Below, piece by piece: positions 23,883-34,165 of a stretch of DNA of 64,000 bases (position 1 is its first letter; every line of letters starts with the position of its first letter). Made by a program: the position numbers and the translations under genes. The DNA is taken from assembly GCA_022579005.1 (NCBI GenBank), contig MU401470.1:186001-250000 (forward strand), read 5' to 3'. Below the pieces are notes generated by a model. That model made no database searches. It was not told the origin of the DNA and saw only the letters and a program-made list of their open reading frames with translations. Origin of the DNA: Poronia punctata (lineage: Eukaryota; Ascomycota; Sordariomycetes; Xylariales; Xylariaceae).

Positions 23883-24305
23883 AGGTACATTACCGTGTGG
23901 CACCCTCTGTATGAGACGATCACAGTGATGATCTCCAAATCGCGAGACGATCTCCAGGTGGTCATGATCAGCTGCGCGTCCTACGGCAAAGACAGTACTA
24001 ATTCTGAGACGGTCTAATCTTTTGGTGATCGTCTCCAGATGGAGACGGTCTTAGAAAGAATTATGAATTAAAAAAGAAATATTCTTATAGCCATATCTTA
24101 TACTGTATGTATACAGTGGATCTGACTTATTGCTACTATTTATACTGTACTTCTTTTTTTAATTAAATTTTTTTTTTGCAAGGGTCAAGGTTTGAACTGG
24201 TGGTTTACACATATTACATCATTATTACATACTAGGTACTTAACTACTATACTACGCAGGTTATTTTACACATACGCGCGAAGGGTTAATTGTTATTATA
24301 CCTTA

Positions 24306-24360
24306 AGTGTTTAAAAGAGCAATTGCAATTGTAATTGCAATTGTAATTGCAATTGTAGTT
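24306..24360. repeat. Simple repeat of AATTGC/AATTGT units
   Basis: Alternating hexamers CAATTG/TAATTG run through this stretch inside the inverted-repeat element and then pass into GTAGGTGTAGG-like sequence. Confidence 0.8.
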
Positions 24361-24429
24361 GTAAGTGTAGGTGTAGGTATGGCTTGATTCGGCTGCGCGG
24401 GCTGGCCCTTGGTATGGCTAGATCCGGCC

Positions 24430-24700
24430 GCGCAGGCAGGGATTCTCCTTGGCTAGGTCGGCTGCGTAGGTGTAGGTCTGGCTGGATTGGCTGCAAAGGT
24501 GTTGGAATGGCTGCAAAGGTGTAGGTGTAGGTCTGGCTGCGTAGGTATAGGTCTGATTGAATCGGCTGCAAAGGTGTAGGTCTGATTGAATCGGCTGCAA
24601 AGGTGTTGGAATGGCTGCAAAGGTGTTGGAATGGCTGCGCCGACTAGGTATAGAATGTGGTAGGTAGGTAGGTAGGTAGGTAGGTAGGTAGGTAAATAGG
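24430..24700. repeat. Tandem minisatellite plus (GTAG)n
   Basis: Units of about 20-30 bp built on GGCTGCAAAGGTGTTGGAAT and GGCTGCAAAGGTGTAGGTCT recur imperfectly from 24430 to 24640 and end in a pure (GTAG)n run at about 24659-24693. Long open frames on the minus strand through this array are repeat artefacts. Confidence 0.8.
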
Positions 24701-24721
24701 TCTGTAATAACCACTTTAGCT

Positions 24722-24790
24722 AGCAGAGACCACTTTGGCTGCCGAGACCACTTTGGCTGGCAGAGACCACTTTGGCTGCCAAGACCATTT
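24722..24790. repeat. Second minisatellite, about 19 bp unit, 4 copies
   Basis: The unit AGAGACCACTTTGGCTGCC is repeated about four times with small changes. It lies inside the inverted-repeat element, next to the first array. Confidence 0.75.
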
Positions 24791-25013
24791 CCGGCTGGCT
24801 GAGATCGTTTTATCTAGCCTGAGATCGTTTTCATATTTGGAGACCATATGTATTTAAAGACTGTTAAATCAAAAAGGACAGTGTACTATATAAAAACATC
24901 ACTGTAATTGTCTTAAATTATAGTTACGGTCTTAGAAATTTCCAGACGGTGTTAAAAACTTGGATCATCACGGTGATCGTCTCATACAGAGGGTGCCACA
25001 CGGTAATGTACCT

Positions 25014-25356
25014 TAAGGTACTCGGTACTTGTTCTCAAGACTTGCGAAGAAAGATCCGGATCTCCTAATATTCTTTTGTCCGCGCTCTATCTCGTATCCA
25101 TGGATATACAATCTTTTTACGCCCGATTTACTCCGTTGATTATCCTGACGTAGAGGTAGCTTGAAACAAGATGAAATGATACCACATATCCCAAACTACC
25201 TACTAGGTAGTCTCAACCATTTCAACGCCCAAATGATACCGATCGGGAAAACCCCTGAAACGAACCGCAAATAAGCTGACCAGCTCCGGGCCAAGTACTT
25301 AAGCTAAATAGCAGGGAAGAACTCCAGGTCTCGGATTTTCTTTCCCCCTTATTTAC
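25014..25356. other. Intergenic region, 0.34 kb
   Basis: It separates the inverted-repeat element from the 3' end of the tail-anchored protein gene. I see nothing notable in it. Confidence 0.5.
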
Positions 25357-26625
25357 CTATCGTAGAAAATCTCCAAACTCCTTCCACGCAGGAGGAATGT
25401 AGACATAAATGAGGTACACGACGGCGACGAACAAGACCATCAGAACCAATACCACTGCTACCCAGGATCCATACGAAGCCCGAGTATGGTCCGTGGGAAT
25501 GGGACGGTGAGTCGGGAGCAGAGGTTCCCTTTCGGAACGCGCGAAACCGACGGTTTTTCTGGTTGGGAGGAGAGTCCCGGGGGTTGTGTCTGCGAGGGGA
25601 TCCCAAGACGAGGGTACTGCGCTCGGTAAATTCCTGATAGGCTCCAAATATTCATTCTTGTACCGATCCAGAGCATCGGTCCGGGATTCGCGAGTCGGGA
25701 AGAGAGGCCCCGTTTCAGTTTCAGCACGCGCATAACGGACAGTGACAGTCTTGGGGTTTGGCAGAGTAGTCGTCGAGAGGGAAGGTAATCTCTCGACACG
25801 CGCGTAATCGACAGTCTTAGGCGCTGGCAGCTGAGGTTCCCTTCTAGGAGTCGGGAGGGAAGGCAGACTCTCGGCACACACCCAACTGAAAATCCTGGGG
25901 GCTGGGACGCCGAGAGGTTGCGCCCTTTCCGTGATTGCCGAATAAGTCGTCGTCGTCGTCGTCGGTGGTAGTAATAATCTTTCAGCCCGCGAGACACTGA
26001 TAGAAGGCGCATTCCCAACCCGTTCCAAAATCTGTCGGACTTGCTCAGGGGTAAAGCCCACCCGCGGACTACTATGTAACAATGCCGGCTCTGTAAAACG
26101 ACACCTCTGCACGAGGACTTTATAAGAACGTTTGGAAAGACGAAGCTCCGGCCCGACGCGATGATGATGATGATATGGTCGAAGAGAAGCCAGAGCGATA
26201 CTATACTTGTTCTTTAATCCGACGTAAGACGGCTTACGCAGTCCCTGCGAGACATCATCGAGGACGAGGAGGATGCCGTTGTCGGGATGTTTTTGGCTAG
26301 GTGTTATCGGGAGGTATTCTGATCTTTTGTCTGGAGGGAGCCTTTTTGCGAGGTCGATGCCTTTGAATGAAGTGATCTATTAAAAAAAAAAAGAAACAAG
26401 TGAGCTTTAGATCCTCCGAAATAAATGAATGAGAATGGTAAGGTAGGTACGCACGACTAGGATTTCCACTCTGCCTTTAATAGCCCGAGAGGAAAGAACC
26501 AGGGCCGGGTGGTTGTAGCAGCCTTTCTCGATTCCGGGCTCGGGCGTACGGAGTTCTTCTTCTTTAGGGAGCCATTTAATACAGCCCGCGAGCCGGTCCG
26601 AGGTCGAGCCAGGTATAACTTTCAT
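25357..26625 (-). CDS. Tail-anchored membrane protein with conserved N-terminal domain
   Basis: Exons 26625-26455 and 26376-25357 join in phase 0 over a 78 bp intron (GTGCGT...ATAG) to 396 residues. The junction reads GRVEILV|ITSFKG, which completes a plausible beta-strand. Residues ~30-130 form a compact domain (GCYNHPALVLSS, VEILVITSF, YLPITPS, GILLVLDDVSQGL, KPSYVGLKN). A long low-complexity Pro/Thr/Arg linker follows with repeated P(T/N)PKTVxYAR-like units. One membrane segment (WVAVVLVLMVLFVAVVYLIY) near residues 360-382 leaves a short tail, as in tail-anchored proteins. I know of similar fungal proteins without assigned function. The order of the N-terminal segments resembles the SH3-like PemK/MazF fold, but that is only a guess. 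Confidence 0.8.
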
Positions 26626-28882
26626 GTCGGTGCTCGATTACCTAGATTATATAGTCTATAGAAGATGCTGCCAACATAATATTTTTCCTTTACCCAAGGG
26701 GTTCAAATATGTGTATGAAGTAAAGTAAAATATGGCGAAGAAGCCCGATCCTCAATAAATAGGTGAGGGGGAACGCGGAATAGGCAGCGATGAAAACCAA
26801 TGACAATTAATCCATGAGCATGGGGGGGACCTAGACATATCGGAACCAACCCATCGTCTACATAGGTAAAGTTGCCGACCAACTACCAACGTACTTCCAT
26901 GCACAAACAGCCCCCAAATGTAAGCCAAAAGCCAATCATTACTTTGGAGTCCCGGCGGATAATTCCCGAGACTTTAATAGTCGATTTGTTTATCAAAGAG
27001 GGCATTTTTGGATACTTACGTTTATACCTATCAATCTATCCTATGCCTACCTATACTATTGAGGGCATTACAGGGCGAAAGAGAACTGATTTCTACAGTG
27101 TTATAAGTACACTTTAACCATCACATAGATGTGCACCTTTGGAACAAAGGGAATGCCGGACGGTAGAATACTTAATTTGAGCTGTTGAATATTCATCCAG
27201 GGTAGCAAGGGACCAGGTATTGATAAACCCGCACCGTTTTTGTTTGTAAAACGACTGTGCTTTTATATGACCAAGAGCCATATGCAAACAAAGTACGTAT
27301 GACACGCACCTACAACGCCATTTCTTTTCCCTGGGTCCTCTGAGATACATATAAGAATTAATGTATATCCCTGCAGAGAAAAGCCCACATGCTGTGTTAC
27401 AGGCCGTTTGTCCACCCTCGGGTGCTTTTTTGCCTCTTAAACAAACGGATGTTGTTGCCATAAAAAGAAAATTGGATACAGTAGCTCGAACTATTGTAAA
27501 CAAAAAAACAAAAAGGTCGAGAGTTGATAATTAGCTCTGTCGAGAGCGATATATATTAAGGGCGTGGCTAGCTTCGAGCTCTTGGCTTGTAGCCTGTAGG
27601 TACCTGATTATTGCGAGCGAATTCTGTGGGTAGAATTATGTTTTCCCTGCTTGTAGCGCGACGGGTGGATGCTAACTTATGTAGATGAGGGGTAACGTAC
27701 CGAATGAATTATCCAACATAAATAACTACTGTACTTGTAAGGATCCCTAGGAAAGGTCGGAACACAGAAATGCCGCCTCGACTACGTACCCAGTCTAGGA
27801 CCGGGGCCAGCCCCGAAGACTTAAGTGGGTTCCGGACGGGCGGGACCCGCAGCGCGGCATCGGTGGAAATTTTGGGTCGGTGGAGTTTTCGGCTCCTCGT
27901 TTTGGCTGTTTATTTGACGGTAGGTTAGATATCTACTCGACTTACCAGATCTCAGTGCGACGACTCACGTGGCCCCCTTTGTACCGAGCAAGGTTTCACA
28001 AAGGATTTCGAACTCGAAGTGATGTCTACGATTAGTTAGCAACTTACGGCACCTGAGGTTCAACTATTTGAGAGCATGCGAAATGGGAACGTCGGTCTTC
28101 CCTTCTCAAGAAAACGATTGGTTAAATTGGACCGGCTTCTCGATGTGAACCTGCCGAAACCCCCCAAAGAGTCAGCCAACTTGGATTGTCAGTGACCAGA
28201 TGTCGCAGGGTAGAGCAGAACCATGCGATGGTGCTTACCGAGCCCTACTACCTTTCTTAAATATTATCGGCGTAATGAAAGAATACACTACCGTCGCATG
28301 CCCATCGCTGTTGATTTACCGTATGCGGTAAGATGCTGGGTTTCATCCATATCGTAAATCTTAGACATGCCGGGTAGGCATGGAAAATCACAGTGAAAAT
28401 GTGTAAAAATACAGATACTAATCAATGTCGTGGCACTTCACCCAGGAACAGATGTTGCAGCATCAGAAGGTTCTTAGCATTCCGTGTCCTCTCCGCGCAT
28501 GTGGACCACGGGTTGGTAATTCTTGGTATAACCACAATACGAGGAACAATTGCTCGTAGCCGTCTATTGCTTTAACAGACGAATCATCCGGATCCTGGCC
28601 CTCTCCCATACATAGCTCTGGAATCCAGGGGTGGTATCTAGAGAGTTCTGAGCACCGTTCCTTCTCTCCGGGAACATGTTTGGGCGTCTATATGCGGCAA
28701 ATGGTGCGGCCCCTCATGGTAACTTCACAAGGGTGGAACCCCGCTGATGTCCGACCCTACGCCCAAACGCCAATATATTTTGCCAGCCATATCTTCAAGC
28801 AGGTATATCGCTCCTCGTCTCGTAGCGTAATAATCGATGCGTTTGTTCGTCATAGAATCATCCGCTATGTAGCAGGGGCAGC
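26626..28882. other. Intergenic region, 2.3 kb
   Basis: No gene is supported. A minus-strand frame at 27114-27503 has no family resemblance and unlikely composition. The right end is the 3' side of the Sm G gene. Confidence 0.55.
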
Positions 28883-29322
28883 TCATTTATCACGATCGCC
28901 GCCGATTCTCTCCAATGCTTCTAGCATCACTACCGAATTGCCTCGAATAACCTATATCACGGGGTGTAAGCGGAAGTTCGTCGAGTACGGTGCGGCGGGG
29001 GCGCGGGTGTGGGTATGAGTACGTACGACCATGCCTAACCGAACCTTCTCACCACCCTCCTTTTCTTCTACAGCATCGTCGAGAACAATATTCAAGAAGA
29101 CCTGGCCTGGCGATTAGCGGGCAAGCCTGAAGAGACGTCAAACCAAGCTCGGTAACTCACGTCATAGCCGCGGAGGACACCGATAACTTTGCGACTGCCG
29201 TTTAATTGGACGAAGAGTCTCTTGTCAAGATACTAATAAGCAGTCAGTATGTTTCCTGGCTGTTATTCCTAGCTTTCTCTGGTGCACTCCACCTTCTTTA
29301 GTTCTGGCTGAGCGGGTGCCAT
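28883..29322 (-). CDS. SNRPG (SMX2): Spliceosomal Sm protein G
   Basis: Four tiny exons on the minus strand (29322-29293, 29232-29161, 29101-29027, 28951-28883) join in phase 0 at every junction to 81 residues; introns are 60, 59 and 75 bp. The product starts MAPAQPELKKYLDKRLFVQL and continues NGSRKVIGVLRGYD (Sm1 motif), FLNIVLDDAVEE and VIRGNSVVMLEALERI (Sm2 motif). This is close to Sm G across eukaryotes. It is one of the seven Sm proteins that form a ring on the Sm site of U1, U2, U4 and U5 snRNAs. The first exon is only 30 bp and its donor (GTGGAG) is weak. No single reading frame reveals this gene. It faces away from an NTR2-like splicing factor gene 376 bp upstream. Confidence 0.95.
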
Positions 29323-29698
29323 CTTTATTTCGGGAGGAAGAGGCAAGTAGTAATATCCGCTCGTTGCTTTGACGAGCAGTCCGAACCGTACGTAGAGAGG
29401 TGGTTGACGAATTAAGGAGATAGAAGTCGTCTAAAGTTAAAGTTGTCTGTATTAAAGTGGTTGGGCGGTTCACATCAAATGCAAGGCGGGCAATGCTGTT
29501 GCTAGTGCCAAGGGCCTTGTGTAGCTACAAAGGTACCTGCTGGAGATCCCTACGAGTAGTGCTAGAAGCCTTTATCGATAAGCATGTCTCTTGCCGTCAT
29601 ACCACCATAGCAACGGTCCAAGGTCCTTACAACTTACAGCTCGTAGTTGAAACCACCGGAAACTGAATACTTACAGGAGGTAGACCATCGCATACGAA
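29323..29698. promoter_or_regulatory. Shared divergent promoter region of the Sm G and NTR2-like genes
   Basis: The 376 bp between the two start codons must hold both 5' leaders and promoters. I see no clear TATA box, as is common for housekeeping genes. Co-regulation of two spliceosome components from this region is an inference from layout. Confidence 0.5.
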
Positions 29699-31267
29699 AT
29701 GAGTTCTTTCGGGGCCAAGAGGAAAGCGCGCAAAATCACCGTACAAGATGATGACGACGAAAGCCCATCAATAGAGTCACTCAATCCACCACCCGAGACA
29801 CAGGAACCGGCTCTCCAACCGTCTTTCAAGAGTCGAAAACCGAAGCAGTCTTCGTTGCGAAAAAGCATCAACTTCAACGATGAAACCCCGGAAGGGGAAG
29901 CTGCCGGCGTAACCCAACAATCCGAGGATCAGGAAGATGGCGGCGCCGCAATACGGACACGGCCTTCGGCCGTCACTAGGCCCGGACTCGCCAAGTCCAA
30001 GAAGAGGCAATCGAGCTCACGGCTCTCGTTCGGACCGAGCGAAATGACGGCCGACGAAGACGAAGCTATGGTGCTCGGCGAGGAAGTGTTCACGCCCAAA
30101 AAGACCAGCCTGGCAGCTACCGCGACAGAGAATAGTGCGTACAAGAAGGGCATATCCAAAAACCTGCCCCTCAACAGGTTCCCTATGCGATCGATGGAAG
30201 ACGACGACGACCGGCCACGTTATAGCAAAGAATATCTGTCCGAATTGCAGTCCGCGACGCCGATCGCCCCCCAAGATGTGTCCAAACTCCAAATCACGGA
30301 AGACGAAATGTCTCTCGATCCCTCCGAGCTCGAGGGCGCCACGATCGTGGATGTCCCATCAACCGATGTCACCGCCCCTCCATCGTCCACAACGGCCGTT
30401 CTAACCGAAGCTGAAATAAGGGAGAAGAAAGAGCGGCGAGCACGTCTCGCCCAACAGAGAAAGAGCCGCGGCGACACCGAGGATTTCATCTCCCTGTCGG
30501 ACGACGACGGGGGTGAGGACCGTAGGGTAGGGGATTCTTACCTGACCCTTCTGTCACGGAGGGGAAATAGCAAACCGGACACACGGCTGGTGCGTGAGGA
30601 CGAAGATCTCGGCGAAGGCTTCGACGAATTCGTCGAAGACGGCGGGTTATCGCTAGGCAAGAAAGCGGAGCGCGCGGCGCGGAAGAAACAGCGCGCTGAG
30701 ATGGCTTCGTTGATCTCGACCGCAGAGGGCGCGGGCTCCGACGGCGAGGCAGCCTCTGACGACTCGGAAGCTGAGCGGCTGGCTGCATTCGAGGCGGCCC
30801 AAACGCGTGCCGGCATGGATGGCCTGGCCGAGGAACGCGAGGAGCAGCGGCGGAGGCTGGGGGCACGGGACGGTGTAGTCCCTGTTCCACTCAAGATCAC
30901 GCCTCTGCCTGATCTAAGCGTGCTCGCAGAAGAATTCAAGGCCCGCATGCGGCAGAAGGAGGCGAACCTAATCCGTATGCGGGCACACATTGCCGAGTTG
31001 AAGGCAGAGCGTGAAGGTATACTGAAGAGGGAACCAGAGGTACAAAAACTATTAAATGAGGCAGGCGAGCGATATCGCGCGCTTATGATGCCAAGCACTA
31101 ACACCGGGCTCGACACAAAGGGCAATGGCGAGGGTGATCCAGAGAGCAGTGTCACGTCAGCAAGGACATTATTAGACCAGTTCAAAGACGGGCCCGGGAC
31201 TCCTGGTGAAAGGGGTCTAGAAAGTTTAGGCACGACCCCCATACGACAAGCCCAGATGGAGTTATGA
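29699..31267 (+). CDS. NTR2: NTR2-like spliceosome disassembly factor
   Basis: A single exon encodes 522 residues. Family hallmarks are the N-terminal KRKARKI and KQSSLRKSINFND segments, the central AEIREKKERRARLAQ helix, FISLSDDD, and DLGEGFDEFVEDGGLSLGKKAERAARKKQ. A coiled-coil follows (~residues 410-450, RMRQKEANLIRMRAHIAELK). Ntr2 pairs with Ntr1 and the helicase Prp43 to release the lariat intron and recycle snRNPs in the nucleus; the human counterpart family includes GCFC2/PAXBP1. Much of the chain is acidic and probably disordered outside the helices. The partner gene across the divergent promoter is Sm G. Confidence 0.85.
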   Translation: MSSFGAKRKARKITVQDDDDESPSIESLNPPPETQEPALQPSFKSRKPKQSSLRKSINFNDETPEGEAAGVTQQSEDQEDGGAAIRTRPSAVTRPGLAKSKKRQSSSRLSFGPSEMTADEDEAMVLGEEVFTPKKTSLAATATENSAYKKGISKNLPLNRFPMRSMEDDDDRPRYSKEYLSELQSATPIAPQDVSKLQITEDEMSLDPSELEGATIVDVPSTDVTAPPSSTTAVLTEAEIREKKERRARLAQQRKSRGDTEDFISLSDDDGGEDRRVGDSYLTLLSRRGNSKPDTRLVREDEDLGEGFDEFVEDGGLSLGKKAERAARKKQRAEMASLISTAEGAGSDGEAASDDSEAERLAAFEAAQTRAGMDGLAEEREEQRRRLGARDGVVPVPLKITPLPDLSVLAEEFKARMRQKEANLIRMRAHIAELKAEREGILKREPEVQKLLNEAGERYRALMMPSTNTGLDTKGNGEGDPESSVTSARTLLDQFKDGPGTPGERGLESLGTTPIRQAQMEL

Positions 31268-31586
31268 TAGTAGATGTGATACCCATGCTATAAGCTACCC
31301 GAATAATATAAATATTGGAGCCCCTCTCTGCTCATGACACTGAATTACATTGGCCCCTCCCTACGAGGGGTTAAGAGGTTGCCGGTATTTGTCACTGGCG
31401 GGATCCTCTTGTATCGGTACATATTCGTACACCAGAATTACCATCCCATCCTCGACATTCTAGATGGATGCCAGACACCTTTAGGTCCCCAGTTGTTCCC
31501 ACATAATTTGAGGCCCTCTACTTTCCCCAGCCAAAATAAAGATAATGGCTGGACACCGTTTGACCGTTCTCTTTATTGCTCCTTCC
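31268..31586. other. Convergent 3' region
   Basis: 319 bp between the stop codons of the NTR2-like gene and the Vps3844-like gene, which face each other. It must hold both 3' UTRs. An AATAATATAAATA stretch near 31301-31314 could serve polyadenylation. Confidence 0.45.
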
Positions 31587-32769
31587 TTACTTGGATCGTG
31601 AAACACCGGCACCGATAACACCCGGAAGCTGCTGCTCACCAACGTTGAAAAGCAGGCTAATGGAAAAGGCAATGGCCGCCATAAGGGTGATGCTGACTCC
31701 AACGAAGAGCCAGAAAGGCGTGCTAATGTCTCGCTTCTGGCACATGGCACCGCCCCAGTTGTAGACCTTCTTATTATCAGGACCGCCAAGCGTCTTCTTG
31801 CAACGGCAGGAAAAGCACGACTTCTCCGTGGCATCCTGGGCCCAGCGGTCTACGCAAAGACCGTGGCCCGAGCACGAGTTGGTGGCCGTCTCGCAGGCAT
31901 TCTGTGAGGTGAAACAGGCGGGGATAGGCGCATGCCGGTCGGGCAAATCGTCGGAAGCGTGGGTACTTGTCACGAACGTGAAGTCAGAATCCGACTCCTG
32001 GGCCGGGGCGTCCGTCATGACCTTCTCGTTCAGTAACTCTTGGCGCTTTTGCAAATCGTCGGCCTCTGGCGCGCTCGGGTCGAGAAAAACAATGACTGTC
32101 TCCATAAGGCCCTTGTTGGCATACGACTTTAATGTGGCGAGGCTGGCACTTAGTTGCTTGACGATGTCGGTATTCTGGGTTGTACGGGATTAGAATTCGT
32201 TGTAATATGACCTCTTAATGTCCGTCGTAAGTATTGAGCCTTACCGATGTGATATCATATTGCAGATATTGCGTTTTACCACGCCAACACTTGCTCGCGC
32301 CCTTGGACTCGGGGTCCACCGCTTGCTGAAACGCACAATCCGAAGTTACCTTGGCGGGTACCTGTCTCAGGCCGGGTGCCGTAAAGGCAAGCGGAACGCG
32401 AGGTATGGCAGCCTTTACTGATTTGTAGTCATCCGCGGTCGACGCGGAAAAAGCGATGAGAAGCTGTTTGGGTTCGTCGGCTGCCGTGCTGGCGAACAGA
32501 GGTCGGGCTGGTGTGCCGAATTCATTGACGTAGGAGATCGCCTCATCTTCGTCTAATGATGAGGGGAGTTTTCCAAGCGCAGCGGGATGGCTGGGGGAAC
32601 TGAGGCGCTGGAGAAGAATGGCTTCGGCGAGAGAGTCTGGTATTGAGGGAGGTTCAGATGTCGTGGATTGTTTGGCGTGTCTGAGCATATACGCTTCGGC
32701 ATGGGATGGTGTCGAATCGGCTGTAGCGATGCCAGCTAGTGCTGGCAACAGGAAGCTGTTAAGCTTCAT
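31587..32769 (-). CDS. Vps3844-like type I membrane protein (DUF3844)
   Basis: Exons 32769-32245 and 32174-31587 join in phase 0 over a 70 bp intron (GTAAGG...CCAG) to 370 residues. Residues 1-18 are a signal peptide (MKLNSFLLPALAGIATAD). The C-terminal domain has an EGF-like cysteine pattern (CFTSQNAC, CSGHGLC, CFSCRCKKT, WGGAMCQKRDIS) from about residue 262, followed by one membrane helix near 324-347 (FWLFVGVSITLMAAIAFSI) and a short tail. This layout matches the fungal Vps3844 C-terminal (former DUF3844) family, thought to act in vacuolar or ER protein sorting. The luminal N-terminal half is poorly conserved in the family, and its role is unknown. Confidence 0.88.
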
Positions 32770-34165
32770 TTTGGTTAGAATTTCCTTGAACTCTATATTA
32801 TGGTGTGATGAAGATTATTCAGGCGGAAATGTTAAACTAGAGCTCCTCAGATATCGAACTATGATGTCTGTCTACCTGTCTAGGGGACCTGTTGCCTTCA
32901 GCAAGTGTGAAGGTGCAAGGAACCTTACCCGAAATGGGTGTAGCTTAAAACAGCCAGGGCATCGTATATGCACTGTGATTAGTACTGTGATAACCATTAA
33001 TCAACCCAGTCCATATTGTACAGCATACAATACACCAAACATCTACAGAACAAAGTGTTATTAACTTGGAGACAGACAGGCAGATTCAGTGCATTTGATG
33101 TACTCGTACTTGTATAGCGTAATTACGGACATGTATGCACACAATCTTTCTTAATACCATACCCACACAGAGCATGCCTGAGCAGCTCTCGTATTTAAAC
33201 ACGTTCGGGCGTGCCCTTTGGGTCATAAGCGGCTACACAGTCCTGAGCTAATAGCGCCAACAATTCCTGTCATCCAGCAGCTTTGCCCGGCGGCCGGGAG
33301 GTCTCGCTTCGGCCCGTACAGAAAACAAGAAACCGGGTTGCGGGCACTGCGTGTAGTTTTCGCAGTGAGTGACGGCTGAGCTTACCTTGAACATTGTCTG
33401 CTAAGGTCAGATCATAGTTCCTCCCACGTGGCTCCGCCCTGATTTCCGTCACAAGCGCTCTCTTTCACGTAGTGTGTATTCGTATAGAATGTTTGATGTC
33501 ATGGGCAATGTTGGAAAATCCAGGGTTGACGCTTTAAGCATGTCCTTAAGTACATGTACTTGGAGCCAGGCTTAGGGAAAGCAAAAGGGTTGTCTACAAG
33601 TATGATTATGTGCAATAGTATCTAGTACAGGCTCTATATACTTGCTGAGAAGAACATACATCTGGTAGAATAAGAGGTTCTGTTGTAATAAAAGTGTCCC
33701 GGCATCTTGTATGTAGATATGAGTACAAAGGTAACATGATACTTGGAAGTAGCCATCTCATTTTTACCTGTCTAGGCACCTAGTTTTGCCTCACCCCCAC
33801 CGACCCTAGTGCCATCACCTACTTCTACGAGTAGGCTCTAACCTTCTACCTACCCCAGACTATCCTTCCGGGGGGTCTGGAAAGTCGTCCGACCAAACTT
33901 CTAGTTCTACGATCGCTAACTAAGCAACGACCAACTTACAACGCTATTTCTACTTAACACTTTTCTAAATACAGACATACGTGCTAGCACTTCGATCGCA
34001 TTAGGCGTAATTGCGTCTACCTCTTCCAGCTTCGAGACAGCGTCGAAATTACACAACCGATTCCGTCAATATATTGCATCTTCGTTTGCATTTCGAGGCG
34101 CAAAGTCCCCAGTCCCGAGTGCCCGCGGCTCAGCCGGCTCGTGGTGCACCTTCGCCGTGACCGTC
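32770..34165. other. Intergenic region, 1.4 kb
   Basis: Two divergent promoters lie here, for the Vps3844-like gene and for the gene at 34166. TACTCGTA-type octamers occur at 33101 and 33826. I see no gene. Confidence 0.55.

Larger units (their letters stand above)
23883..25013. mobile_element. Non-autonomous terminal-inverted-repeat element, about 1.13 kb
   Basis: The left end (from 23883, AGGTACATTACCGTGTGGCA...) is repeated as its reverse complement at the right end (to 25013). I count 51 of 53 positions matching. A TA dinucleotide sits symmetrically inside each end (23886-23887 and 25009-25010), so the element may really be 23888-25008 with a TA target duplication as in Tc1/mariner elements. 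No transposase frame is present. The interior is AT-rich at both shoulders, with GAGACGATC-type subterminal repeats, and has two tandem arrays in the centre. A MITE-like or deleted DNA transposon is the best reading. Confidence 0.8.

Noticed and set aside
24311..24714. Two minus-strand frames of 86 and 98 codons
   Set aside because: They follow the tandem repeats of the inverted-repeat element and translate into repeated Gln/Leu and Pro/Thr units.
27114..27503. 129-codon minus-strand frame with many cysteines
   Set aside because: No family resemblance, no plausible splice partners, and composition typical of random frames.
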